Source of the DNA: a virus
DNA: 31,500 bases
IMG/VR virus record: IMGVR_UViG_3300025009_000303
Span: 1-31,500 of that record
Reading direction: 5' to 3' (one strand)
In this document: in pieces, positions 31,455 through 31,500 of the stretch
Layout of the letters: the number at the start of each line of letters is the position of its first letter
Position numbering within the stretch: position 1 is the stretch's first letter
Made by a program: the position numbers and the translations under genes
Notes under the pieces: generated by a model
Databases searched by the model: none
What the model saw: only the letters and a program-made list of their open reading frames with translations
Told to the model about the DNA's origin: nothing

Positions 31455-31500
31455 GCTAAAAAACCCCCACCCTGGAAACTATAGGACGCTTATCTGAGGG

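Noticed and set aside
1-31500. Integrase, reverse transcriptase, tRNA genes, CRISPR arrays, insertion sequences
   Set aside because: I looked for each on both strands and found no ORF with the RT YxDD context or the tyrosine/serine recombinase catalytic pattern, no cloverleaf and no regular spaced repeats. Reading by eye cannot exclude very short or degraded remnants.

Overview
The window is a tailed-phage (siphovirus-like) genome segment. Every convincing gene is on the minus strand, so it reads from right (31454) to left (52). Most neighbours overlap by ATGA, GTGA or TGATG, which points to long, translationally coupled operons. An i-spanin/o-spanin pair and two probable lipoproteins suggest a host with an outer membrane. 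The genus cannot be told from sequence alone. There is no tRNA, CRISPR array, transposase or recognisable integrase.

Late region (31454 to about 12097): P27-type small terminase, large terminase, HK97-type portal, a ClpP-like protease fused to the HK97-fold capsid protein, a small linker-region protein, a putative lectin-like decoration protein, gp6-like connector, gp10-like protein, tail terminator, major tail protein, a tail assembly chaperone pair made by -1 frameshifting, tape measure, a large tail-tip protein and a C-type-lectin tail fibre. A lysis cluster follows, with several small membrane proteins, a possible cysteine-peptidase-like lysin and nested Rz/Rz1-type spanins. It ends at a strong intrinsic terminator (12097-12134).

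Left region (12007 to 52): a new operon starts at a good sigma70-like promoter flanked by an inverted repeat. It holds small unknown genes, a Gp157-family gene, a putative recombination or annealing protein, many small unknowns, a replisome organizer, a G39P-like candidate, C5 and N6/N4 DNA methyltransferases, a NinG-like protein and a VRR-NUC nuclease. A 57-residue XRE regulator with its own promoter/operator follows, then a lipoprotein, further unknowns and an HNH endonuclease at the left edge. HNH followed by small terminase is the usual order around cos or pac sites, so the two window ends may be adjacent in a circular or terminally joined genome of about this size.

The most striking signal is at 13892-14175. 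The tail fibre ends in a variable-region signature typical of diversity-generating retroelements (DGRs): an NNY-codon pattern leading into GFRPA. It is followed at once by a 46-codon ORF that matches only the first part of the DGR accessory protein Avd. No reverse transcriptase or template repeat is visible. This looks like a DGR that lost its engine, or a target served in trans. Other notable points are a canonical CCCTTTG slippery site in the tail chaperone gene, an internal ribosome binding site that would release free capsid protein from the protease-capsid fusion, and a 198-codon ORF overprinted inside the C5 methyltransferase gene that resembles a stand-alone phage protein family.
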